Below, in pieces: positions 15,055 through 22,667 of a stretch of 64,000 nucleotides of DNA. The notes below the pieces were generated by a model. The model did no database searches. It saw nothing but the letters and a program-made list of their open reading frames with translations, and was not told the DNA's origin. The translations under genes and the position numbers were made by a program. How positions within the stretch are numbered: position 1 is the stretch's first letter; each line of letters opens with the position of its first letter. Source of the stretch: CADEED01 sp035765415 (lineage in GTDB: Bacteria > Pseudomonadota > Gammaproteobacteria > Steroidobacterales > Steroidobacteraceae); assembly GCA_035765415.1 (NCBI GenBank), contig DASTXR010000006.1, forward strand, positions 1-64,000, read 5' to 3'.

Positions 15055-17955
15055 TTAGAAACCCAGCTGCAGGCCGAGGTAGTAGTAACGGCCCAGGATG
15101 TCGTAGGTGCCCGGTTGGGTCTGGCCGATCGTGCCGCCGACGATCGGCGGCTCTTCGTCGGCCACGTTGTTGACGCCGCCACGGACCAGGATCTTGTCGT
15201 TGAATCTGTAGAGCAGCGTGACGTCGAACAGGTCGTAGGACGGCACACCCGGAGCCGGGCTCGCGGGCCGGGTGACCGACGTGACGTCCTTCATCTCCGG
15301 CAGGTGGCGCCACCGCACGCCGCCTTCGAAACTCGGCAGCCGATACGTGAACGAGGACAGCGTCTTCCAGTCCGGGATCGGGATGCCGCCATTCTGCGTG
15401 CCATCGATCGTGCCCGCGAACTCCTGCCAGGCCGAACCCACCAGCAACTGGGTTTCGTACGAGTCGGTGAAGTTGGCGAGGATGTTGATGTCCAGGCTGC
15501 CGGGGCCGGCGGGAATCTTCCAGTCGATCTGCGCATCGATGCCGCTGGTGCGCAGGCCACCCAGGTTCAGGTACGGCGCCGCGACCGTGTCGACACCGCC
15601 CGTGGTCGGGTTGCGCCGCAGGGCCGCGCAAAACGGGTTGGCCGGGTCGTAGCTGGGATTGGTGCCGTCGAGGTTGTAGCACTTGCTCAGCGCGGTTCCG
15701 CCGGCGATCGGCGCGATCACGTTGCTGATGTCGATGTCGTACCAGTCCACCGACAGCGACAGGTTCTGGAACAGCGGCTTCTCGAACGGGAGGTTGTAGA
15801 CGAAGCCGAACGTCAGCGTGTCGGCCTCTTCGGGCGTCAGCTCGAGGTTGCCGCTGTTGATGACGCCGATTGCGACGGTTGTGTATTGATAGGTATCGAC
15901 GATCGCCCCCGGAACTCCGGTCTGCGCGCACAGCGTGCGGACGCTGGCGCCGTTGGCTCCGGTTCGGGCCGTGGAACGGACGTCGCAGGGATCGCCCTGT
16001 CCCGGCGGCGAGCCGATCTGCGCCTGCGCACCCACCTGGTTGTAGAGCTCGCCGATGTTAGGCGCGCGAATGGCGTGTTCGAAACCGCCGCGGAACGTGA
16101 AGCCGTCGAACGGCTCCCACAATCCATCCGCCTTGTAGGTTTCGACACGGCCGGCCGTTTCATAGTCGGAACTTCTGCCGCCGAGGTTGAGCTCCAGGCG
16201 CTTCGCGAAGGACTTGTCGGCCAGCAGCGGAATGAGGAACTCGAGCGCGATTTCCTTCACGTTCGTCGAACCCTGAGCCGGGAACGTCTGCAGCGTACCG
16301 ATGATGTCCTGGTTCTCGCGCGACGGATCCGGATCGAATTCGAAATCGTTGTCGCGGCTGTCCAGTGTCAACGCGAAGCGCAGGTCACCCGCGGGCATGG
16401 CGAACAAACCGCCGGTCAGGCTCGCTTCGAAGATGGTTTGCGAGAGCTGCGTGTAGTCATGCGTCTCCACTTCGAGGTACGCGCGGCACGCGGCCGAGAT
16501 GTTGCCGGAATTGGCGAGGCCGAAGGGATTGAAGCCGCCCGCGCAGATCGACGCGCCACCATCGGCGGCGTACAGGAGATTGCGCATGCGCGAGTTCAGG
16601 ATCGCCTTGTCCTGCGTCTCGACGACATCCGTGGTGTCGTACGAACCGTAGATGTCCCAACGCCAGTCTTTGTAAGGCAGCTCACCGCGAACGCCGAGGA
16701 TGTATTGCCCGGTCGTGAAGTCGGTGGGGAACTCGCGGAAATCCAGCGACATGAAGCGATGGTTCAGCGTGAAGTCCGCACCCGGTGTCGGACGCGAGGC
16801 GAGGATGGTCCGCAGGTCCGCGGGAATGAACGGATTGGTGGCGGGGATCGTCGGCACCACGAACAGCGTCGGCGACCAGCCCACCTGGCCCGTGGCCGTG
16901 GTCTTGTTGTAGAGGAACTGGCCATAAGCGGTCGCGGAATCCGCGACCTTGAAATCGAATTTGCCGAAGAACGATTTGCGCTTCATCGGGTTGATCACGA
17001 ATTCCTGGTAGGTCACCGGCTGCCGGACGGTGCCGCCGGTGGTGCTGAAGTATTCGGTGGTGGGGCCCCGGTAGTTGATCGCGCCGATCTGGCCAAACAA
17101 CGTGCCGTTGTCATTGAAGCCGAGGCTGCGCGAATTGAGCACCGCGCCGGGCGCCGCGCCATAGGCGCCGAACACGGAGTTCACCACCGCCTGTTGCGGC
17201 AGGTTGGTGGGCGAAGGCACGTAGGTGCCGGTGCCGATGAACGACGACAACACGCCGAGTTGGTAGAACTCGCGGTCCTTGCCCCAGAGTACGTCGCGAT
17301 CGGTGTAGCCGATCGAGAACAGAACATTGCCGCGGCCCTCGGCGATGTCGAATCCCGCCGTAAGTCCGACGTCAGTGGTGTTTGCGTCGCCCTCCTCGCT
17401 CATGCCCGAGCGCACGTCGAGCTGCAGGCCGGTGAAGTCGGTGAGGCTCTTGAAGTTGACGACGCCCGACATCGCGTCGGAGCCGTAGACCGCGGAAGCG
17501 CCGCCGGTGATCGTCTCGACGCCGCTCAGGATGAACTGCGGAATCAGGTTGACGTCGACCACCGCGTTCGCGTTCGACAGCGGCAGGCGGCGCCCATCGA
17601 GCAGCACGAGGTTGCGTGTTTCACCGAGGCCACGCAGGTTGAGCGACGCGCGTCCCGCGAGCGCCACGGCGCCGACGGTGCTCGAGGTCTGACCCTGCAC
17701 GAACTGCGGCAACTGGTTCATCGCCTGTTCGATGTTGACCGTGCCGCTCTGCGCAATGGCTTCTTCGCCGTAGGTCACGATGGGACTGGTCGAAGAGAAG
17801 TCCGAACGCGCGATGCGCGAACCCGTGACCACGATTTCTTCGACTTCGACGGCGTCGCTGCTTGCCTCCGGCGCGGTTTGCCCGAGTGCTGTGGTACTCG
17901 CGACCGACGCGAGCACCCAGGCCGCTTGTGAAACCACCGGCTTACGGATAGTCAT
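15055..17955 (-). CDS. TonB-dependent outer-membrane receptor
   Basis: 966 residues. Signal peptide to about residue 25, then a TonB box-like VEEIVVTGSRI, a plug domain (NLRGLGETRNLVLLDGRRLP, SVEITGG-type segment VETITGGASAVYGSDAMSGV) and a long beta-barrel ending in the C-terminal aromatic GLQLGF. It would carry a substrate too large or scarce for porins across the outer membrane using TonB energy. A TTGACA -35 with a TetR-type operator lies about 90 bases upstream and it heads an operon with VOC, quiC and tetR, so the cargo may be quinate or shikimate esters such as chlorogenate-like compounds (inference). Confidence 0.92.
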   Translation of the reverse strand: MTIRKPVVSQAAWVLASVASTTALGQTAPEASSDAVEVEEIVVTGSRIARSDFSSTSPIVTYGEEAIAQSGTVNIEQAMNQLPQFVQGQTSSTVGAVALAGRASLNLRGLGETRNLVLLDGRRLPLSNANAVVDVNLIPQFILSGVETITGGASAVYGSDAMSGVVNFKSLTDFTGLQLDVRSGMSEEGDANTTDVGLTAGFDIAEGRGNVLFSIGYTDRDVLWGKDREFYQLGVLSSFIGTGTYVPSPTNLPQQAVVNSVFGAYGAAPGAVLNSRSLGFNDNGTLFGQIGAINYRGPTTEYFSTTGGTVRQPVTYQEFVINPMKRKSFFGKFDFKVADSATAYGQFLYNKTTATGQVGWSPTLFVVPTIPATNPFIPADLRTILASRPTPGADFTLNHRFMSLDFREFPTDFTTGQYILGVRGELPYKDWRWDIYGSYDTTDVVETQDKAILNSRMRNLLYAADGGASICAGGFNPFGLANSGNISAACRAYLEVETHDYTQLSQTIFEASLTGGLFAMPAGDLRFALTLDSRDNDFEFDPDPSRENQDIIGTLQTFPAQGSTNVKEIALEFLIPLLADKSFAKRLELNLGGRSSDYETAGRVETYKADGLWEPFDGFTFRGGFEHAIRAPNIGELYNQVGAQAQIGSPPGQGDPCDVRSTARTGANGASVRTLCAQTGVPGAIVDTYQYTTVAIGVINSGNLELTPEEADTLTFGFVYNLPFEKPLFQNLSLSVDWYDIDISNVIAPIAGGTALSKCYNLDGTNPSYDPANPFCAALRRNPTTGGVDTVAAPYLNLGGLRTSGIDAQIDWKIPAGPGSLDINILANFTDSYETQLLVGSAWQEFAGTIDGTQNGGIPIPDWKTLSSFTYRLPSFEGGVRWRHLPEMKDVTSVTRPASPAPGVPSYDLFDVTLLYRFNDKILVRGGVNNVADEEPPIVGGTIGQTQPGTYDILGRYYYLGLQLGF

Positions 17956-18020
17956 TACATCGCCCCCCAGATTTTTTGAATCGATGTCGTTGCAGGTCGG
18001 CCACAGGTGTGGTCTGAGCG

Positions 18021-18049
18021 GAGTGTACGAACCAGTACGTGAGTGTCAA
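18021..18049 (-). promoter_or_regulatory. Promoter and operator of the TonB receptor-quiC-tetR operon
   Basis: On the minus strand, a consensus TTGACA (18049-18044) is followed after three bases by ACGTACTGGTTCGT (18040-18027) and, at 17-base spacing, a weak -10 ACACTC (18026-18021). The operator fills the spacer, the classic place for repression. The same arrangement, TTGACA then three bases then the site, is found in mirror image at 18103-18125. Confidence 0.7.
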
Positions 18050-18102
18050 GCCCGCAACGGGGGTGAGAGCGCTAACGCGAAAAATTCCGACAGGCCGTTA
18101 TG

Positions 18103-18132
18103 TTGACATGTACGAACTGGTACGTGTACGGT
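18103..18132 (+). promoter_or_regulatory. Promoter and operator of the PQQ dehydrogenase unit
   Basis: TTGACA (18103-18108), three bases, then ACGAACTGGTACGT (18112-18125) and a weak -10 TACGGT (18127-18132) at 18-base spacing. Layout matches the divergent TonB promoter 60 bases away, so a single repressor could shut both. The region 17956-18162 holds nothing else I can identify. Confidence 0.7.
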
Positions 18133-18162
18133 CCCGCCCCCATGCTCTCGGGGGAGAAGCCA

Positions 18163-20286
18163 ATGACCAGGAAGCTCATTGACGCGCTGTTTCTCATCGC
18201 CTTCGCGTGCGCCGGCGCGCCTTTACAGGCACACGATGACGGGGAGCGCGACCGCCGCGACCGACATCACCGCGAGCGCGCGGCGGATCTCAAGGACTGC
18301 TGCACTCCCGGTGACGCGGACTTCCCCAAGGTGGGCGGCAACCTCGGCAACCAGAACTATTCGTCGCTGCGGCAGATCAACAAGCCGCGCATTCGCCGGC
18401 TCGGCGCCGCCTGGGTCAACAACATCGAAGGTGGAATCACCACCGGGAACAATCAAAGCACTCCCGTGGTGGTCGATGGGACTATCTACCTCGAATCCGC
18501 GTTCGGCAACGTGGTCGCCGTGGACGGAAAAACCGGCGCCACGCGCTGGAAGTACACGCAACCGCGCGGCAATCTCACGCGGCGCGGCGTGGCGGTGGGC
18601 CAGGGACTCGTCTACACATTGAGCGGCGACAACTACGTGGTCGCACTCGACAAGGACACGGGCGCCGTGGCCTGGGAGCGACAACACGAAGGCTTCGGCA
18701 ACGTGGAAAAAGTCGCGGTCGTCTACTACGACGGCAAGTTGTTTGTCGGCACCAACGACGGCGATCGTGGCGCGGCGCTCGCCATGAATGCGGCCAACGG
18801 CGATTTGTTGTGGCACTTCTTCGGCGCGCCCGGTCCCGGCGAATTCGGCAACGATACCTGGGAAGGCGACAGCTGGATGGAAGGCGGCGCGACCCCGTGG
18901 ATACATCCGGCGGTCGACCCGGACCTGAACACCGTGTTCTTCACGTTCGGCAACGTGCGCGCCGGCTCTTCGCAGGATGGATCGACGCGCGGCGGCGACA
19001 ACCTGTTCTCCAATTCGATCGTGGCGCTCGATCTGGCCACCGGCGCGTACAAGTGGCACTTCCAGTCGATTCATCACGACATCTGGGACATGGACAACGT
19101 GATGTCGCCGGTGCTCGTCGACGCGAAGATACGGGGTCAGAAACGCAAGCTCGTGGTCTACGGCAGCAAGTCGGGGATGTACTTCATCCTCGACCGCCGC
19201 GACGGCAGCGCCCCGCTCGGCATCGACGAAGTGCCCGTGCCGCAGGAACCGCGCCAGAAGACCTCACCCACGCAGCCGTTTCCACGCCAGGGCGGCTGGA
19301 CCGAGAACTGCGTGGTCGATCAGCCGCTCGGAACTTCCATCCCCGGAAACCCGAACCGGGCCGTGCCTAACTACGTGCGCGGCTGCCTGTATGCGGCGCA
19401 CTGGGACGTTCCCATACTGTCGATGCCCGGCCATGGCGGCGGCGCCGACTGGAACCACCAGTCCTTCAGCCAGAGCACCGGCTGGATGTACACGGGATTC
19501 GGCTACGTGGCCGCGGCGCATTCGTTGACGGAATCGAGCAACGGCCTGCGTCCGCCGGGCGAGTACCAGACAGGCGGAATCGTCGCCGTCGATCCTTCCA
19601 CCAATCGCGTTCGCTGGAAAAAGCGGATGCCCTACTCGCTGGCGCATGGCAACGGAATCCTGACGACGGCGTCGGACCTTCTGTTCATCGGCCAGCCCGA
19701 CGGCAATTTCCTGGCGCTCGACGCGAAAGACGGCGACGAGTTGTGGCGCTTCCAGACCGGCGCCGCGATCAGCGCCAGCCCGATCGCCTATGAAATCGAT
19801 GGCGTGCAATACATCGCGATCTACGCGGGCGGCACGGGCATTCCTTACGGCAATTCGGCTCCGCGCGGCGACAGGCTCTGGGCGTTCCGGATTGGCGGCT
19901 CGCTGCCGCCGGCCCCCACTCCGCCGCCGCCGATCGTGCGCCGCCCCGTTTCCGGTACGCCCGTCGATGGCAGCGTCGTCAACAACACCGTCATTCTCGC
20001 GCGCACCTACAACGCCACGACGAACACCGTGGGCGCGACCGAATCGACCGCGGTGGCCGGCATGGCGCCGACGCACATGCGGGTTCCGGTGGGGACGACC
20101 GTGACGTTCACCAATCCCGCGACCAACGTGAACACCCACTGCGCCACGCAGTTCTTCGAGGGCCTGTTCAACTTCCGGCTCGCGCCGGGGGAATCCGCCA
20201 CGCACACGTTCTCGAAGCCGGGCGAATACTTTTTCAACGACTGCTTCAGCCCGCGTCCGACGGGCAAGGTTGAAGTCATTCCATAA
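18163..20286 (+). CDS. Periplasmic PQQ-dependent dehydrogenase with C-terminal cupredoxin-like domain
   Basis: 707 residues from ATG 18163 (GGGGAGAA six bases before). A signal peptide (to about residue 23, LQAHDD) exports it. An eight-bladed propeller of the quinoprotein alcohol dehydrogenase family follows, with repeated tryptophan-docking units such as VVAVDGKTGATRWKY, VALDKDTGAVAWERQ and LALDAKDGDELWRF. The vicinal Cys pair usual near the PQQ site of methanol-type enzymes is missing there. After a Pro-rich linker (about 580-590), the last 110 residues form a cupredoxin fold (MRVPVGTTVTFTNPATN, NTHC, GEYFFNDC). It likely oxidises an alcohol or hydroaromatic in the periplasm; quinate is a guess. 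Confidence 0.88.
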   Translation: MTRKLIDALFLIAFACAGAPLQAHDDGERDRRDRHHRERAADLKDCCTPGDADFPKVGGNLGNQNYSSLRQINKPRIRRLGAAWVNNIEGGITTGNNQSTPVVVDGTIYLESAFGNVVAVDGKTGATRWKYTQPRGNLTRRGVAVGQGLVYTLSGDNYVVALDKDTGAVAWERQHEGFGNVEKVAVVYYDGKLFVGTNDGDRGAALAMNAANGDLLWHFFGAPGPGEFGNDTWEGDSWMEGGATPWIHPAVDPDLNTVFFTFGNVRAGSSQDGSTRGGDNLFSNSIVALDLATGAYKWHFQSIHHDIWDMDNVMSPVLVDAKIRGQKRKLVVYGSKSGMYFILDRRDGSAPLGIDEVPVPQEPRQKTSPTQPFPRQGGWTENCVVDQPLGTSIPGNPNRAVPNYVRGCLYAAHWDVPILSMPGHGGGADWNHQSFSQSTGWMYTGFGYVAAAHSLTESSNGLRPPGEYQTGGIVAVDPSTNRVRWKKRMPYSLAHGNGILTTASDLLFIGQPDGNFLALDAKDGDELWRFQTGAAISASPIAYEIDGVQYIAIYAGGTGIPYGNSAPRGDRLWAFRIGGSLPPAPTPPPPIVRRPVSGTPVDGSVVNNTVILARTYNATTNTVGATESTAVAGMAPTHMRVPVGTTVTFTNPATNVNTHCATQFFEGLFNFRLAPGESATHTFSKPGEYFFNDCFSPRPTGKVEVIP

Positions 20287-20311
20287 CGACGAGAAACAAC
20301 GAGGGGAATTT

Positions 20312-21352
20312 ATGAAACGCGCAATCATGCAGCGCATGCATTTGCCGGCGGCAGCGCTCCTGGCGCTGGCCTGCGTCACACCGGGCGTTTTCGCCGGCGA
20401 CCGCGATCACTGGGACGACGACGATCGCGGCCGCGGCAACGACCACCCCAGCTACGACCCGGCGTTCAATGTCTGTCGCGGAACCGATCCGCGCTGCTAC
20501 CACGACTGGGCGCACGAGGAACGCATCGGCAACCAGGTGCTCATCTACACGCGCACCGCGGGACCACGTCATGCGAATCTCGGCCCTCGCCTCGCGGCCG
20601 GCCTCGATCCGCCGCTGGCGGCCGGAAACGTCGTGCAGAATTCGCTGAAGTCCTGGCTCGAGCAGGAAGGCATCGAAGTTCACTGGACCGAAGACGTCAC
20701 CCGCCTCACGAACCTGCATCGCTACAAGGCGGTGATCTTCGCGAGCACCAGCCGCGACACGCTGACGGCCCACGGACGCGTCATCGACCCGACGCTCGCG
20801 ATCAACACCGCGACCAGCGCACACATCGACGCCGCAAAGACCGCGCTGCGCCAGTACATCCGCGCCGGCGGCGGGTTCGTCGGCATCCACAACGCCTTCG
20901 GCACGGAATACAACTGGCCGTGGTACGAGGGTCTGCTCGGCAATGCCAACTACTACGACCACGGCGCCAACCAGGATGGCTCGGTGAACATCGTGGCGAG
21001 GAACGACTCATCGACAGATGGCCTGCCGAAGATCTGGCCGTTCCGCGACGAGTGGTACAACCTCGAACCCTTTCCGACCCGCGTGAAATTCCTGGCGACC
21101 GTGGATGAATCGACGCTGGCGACACGGCGCGAAATCCATCCCGGACATGGCGACTTCCATCCGATCGCCTGGTGCCAGTACTACGACGGCGGCCGTTCCT
21201 GGGTGACCACGATAGGCCACGACGGCGCAGCGTTCACCGACGGCTCCGGCTTTCCGGGCCAGCCGCAGTTCAAGCAGTTGATCGTGAACGGCATCAAGTC
21301 CGCGATGGGGCTGATTCCGTTCTGCTCAGGCCGCGGACGCGGCAGGGATTGA
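20312..21352 (+). CDS. Secreted ThuA-domain protein
   Basis: 346 residues with a signal peptide (LLALACVTPGVFAGD) followed by a short acidic, Asp/Arg-rich stretch. The rest is a ThuA domain, a class I glutamine-amidotransferase-like fold found in proteins linked to keto-sugar and trehalose use: QVLIYTRTAGPRHAN, IEVHWTEDVTRL, YKAVIFASTSRDTL, YIRAGGGFVGIHNAF, YWPWYEGLLGN-type segment and a closing CQYYDGGRSWVTTIGHD. It begins 25 bases after the PQQ gene and is surely co-transcribed, so it may process the product of that dehydrogenase in the periplasm. The reaction is not established for the family. Confidence 0.82.
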   Translation: MKRAIMQRMHLPAAALLALACVTPGVFAGDRDHWDDDDRGRGNDHPSYDPAFNVCRGTDPRCYHDWAHEERIGNQVLIYTRTAGPRHANLGPRLAAGLDPPLAAGNVVQNSLKSWLEQEGIEVHWTEDVTRLTNLHRYKAVIFASTSRDTLTAHGRVIDPTLAINTATSAHIDAAKTALRQYIRAGGGFVGIHNAFGTEYNWPWYEGLLGNANYYDHGANQDGSVNIVARNDSSTDGLPKIWPFRDEWYNLEPFPTRVKFLATVDESTLATRREIHPGHGDFHPIAWCQYYDGGRSWVTTIGHDGAAFTDGSGFPGQPQFKQLIVNGIKSAMGLIPFCSGRGRGRD

Positions 21353-21353
21353 C

Positions 21354-22667
21354 CTATACGTCGATGAAGCTGCCCGAGACGAACCGGGCTTTGACCTTGC
21401 CTGCACCGGCAGTCACGTGGTTGGCCACGTTTTTTTCCACGGCCCGCATGTGTTTGCGGTAGGCAGGCTGCGTCAGCGCGGAGGTGCAGTTGAACCACAG
21501 TGTGAAAGCCTTCTGCGGAAATGCCTTCTTTCGCTCCCTGACCAGCAGGTCGATGACTTTGAGTTCCGGGTTCGAGGCAAAGCCATTGCCACAGAAGATG
21601 TAGTCATCGGCCGTGACCGCCTGCGCGAAAGCGGCGGTCATGTTGAACTCCGCGCCATGGTGCGGAACCTTGAGCACGTCGACGTGCAGCTTGCCGCCGG
21701 CATCCAGCAGGTTGCGCTGGGCAAGGCCCTTGAGGACATCGTCGGCGTGCCCGTCGCCCGTGAGCAGCAGCGTCCGATCGCCTTCGCGCACGAAGAACAT
21801 GAGCGAGGCGAGATTCGGTGTGGTCACTTTCGAACGGTTGCCTAACTTCTTGGCGAGCGCGATCTGCGAGTCGACCAGGCTGCCCGCCTGGTGCGTGAGC
21901 GGCGCGAGCAACCGGTCGACGTCGGATGTCAGCAGTTCTTCGTCCGCCCGCGCCTTGCGGCGGATGTCCGCCAGTGTTTCCTTGTTTTCCCTGAGCCACT
22001 GGTTCCACTCGTCGCGCAGTTTGCTCAGGTCCGCTTCGCTGGGGCCAAGCACGACGAATTCCATCGTGCCCACTTTGAGCTTCGGCGGATTTGCCTTGAG
22101 CAGCAGCATCAGCTTGTGACCGAACTCGGGATTCACGGGAATCGCCAGCTGGTCCGCGCCCGTGCGACGCACGAGCTGCAACGCCTGCTTCTTGCTGAGC
22201 GCGAGCTCGGAATGCTGCTCGAAGATGGCCTTGCCCGCGGGGCGTTTGCTGGCCGACAGCACGGCCGTGGTGGCCGCGAGCATGTCGCCGATCGCCCCCG
22301 CATTGTCCTTGAGCAACTCGTGGAATGCGTTGTGCCAGATCTTGCCGATCTCAGGCGGCCGGGCGCTCCCGGGCTTCTTCGGAGGTTTGTCGCCCGCCTT
22401 CTTGTGCTTGGTCTGGAAGTCGAAGACGCGCCAGTCCATGAGGTCGTTCAGCATCTTCAGCACGCCGGAAATGTGGTCGTCATCGATGTGCGAAACGTAG
22501 ACGACGTCGATTCTCGTGTCGTTGCCCGGCAGGTTGGCGAGTGCGGGAGCCACGTGCTCGGTATACGAAGAGCTCATGCCGCCATCGACGAGCACGCGAT
22601 TCTTTCCGGAGCTGGACGTGAGCAGCAGGCAGTCGCCCTTGTCCGACTGGAACACGCGGATTTTCAT
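21354..22667 (-). CDS. MBL-fold metallohydrolase (ComEC-like domain), partner of the S8 peptidase
   Basis: 437 residues, ATG overlapping the subtilase stop by four bases. The metallo-beta-lactamase fold is shown by VFQSDKGDCLLLT, VLVDGG, the metal motif VSHIDDDHISG (HxDxDH), LLLTGDGHADD and VLKVPHHGAEFN, which together give the two-metal site of the ComEC/nuclease-like branch. A helical, charged insert (about residues 90-330) separates the first motif from the last three. No signal peptide, so cytoplasmic. The natural substrate is unknown. Tight coupling to an S8 protease suggests the two act together, perhaps with one cleaving or activating the other. Confidence 0.83.
   Translation of the reverse strand: MKIRVFQSDKGDCLLLTSSSGKNRVLVDGGMSSSYTEHVAPALANLPGNDTRIDVVYVSHIDDDHISGVLKMLNDLMDWRVFDFQTKHKKAGDKPPKKPGSARPPEIGKIWHNAFHELLKDNAGAIGDMLAATTAVLSASKRPAGKAIFEQHSELALSKKQALQLVRRTGADQLAIPVNPEFGHKLMLLLKANPPKLKVGTMEFVVLGPSEADLSKLRDEWNQWLRENKETLADIRRKARADEELLTSDVDRLLAPLTHQAGSLVDSQIALAKKLGNRSKVTTPNLASLMFFVREGDRTLLLTGDGHADDVLKGLAQRNLLDAGGKLHVDVLKVPHHGAEFNMTAAFAQAVTADDYIFCGNGFASNPELKVIDLLVRERKKAFPQKAFTLWFNCTSALTQPAYRKHMRAVEKNVANHVTAGAGKVKARFVSGSFIDV

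Noticed and set aside
15115..17931. 938-codon open frame on the plus strand opposite the TonB receptor
   Set aside because: Arg/Asp/Glu-rich composition without domain motifs; it is the third-position GC shadow of a clear receptor gene.
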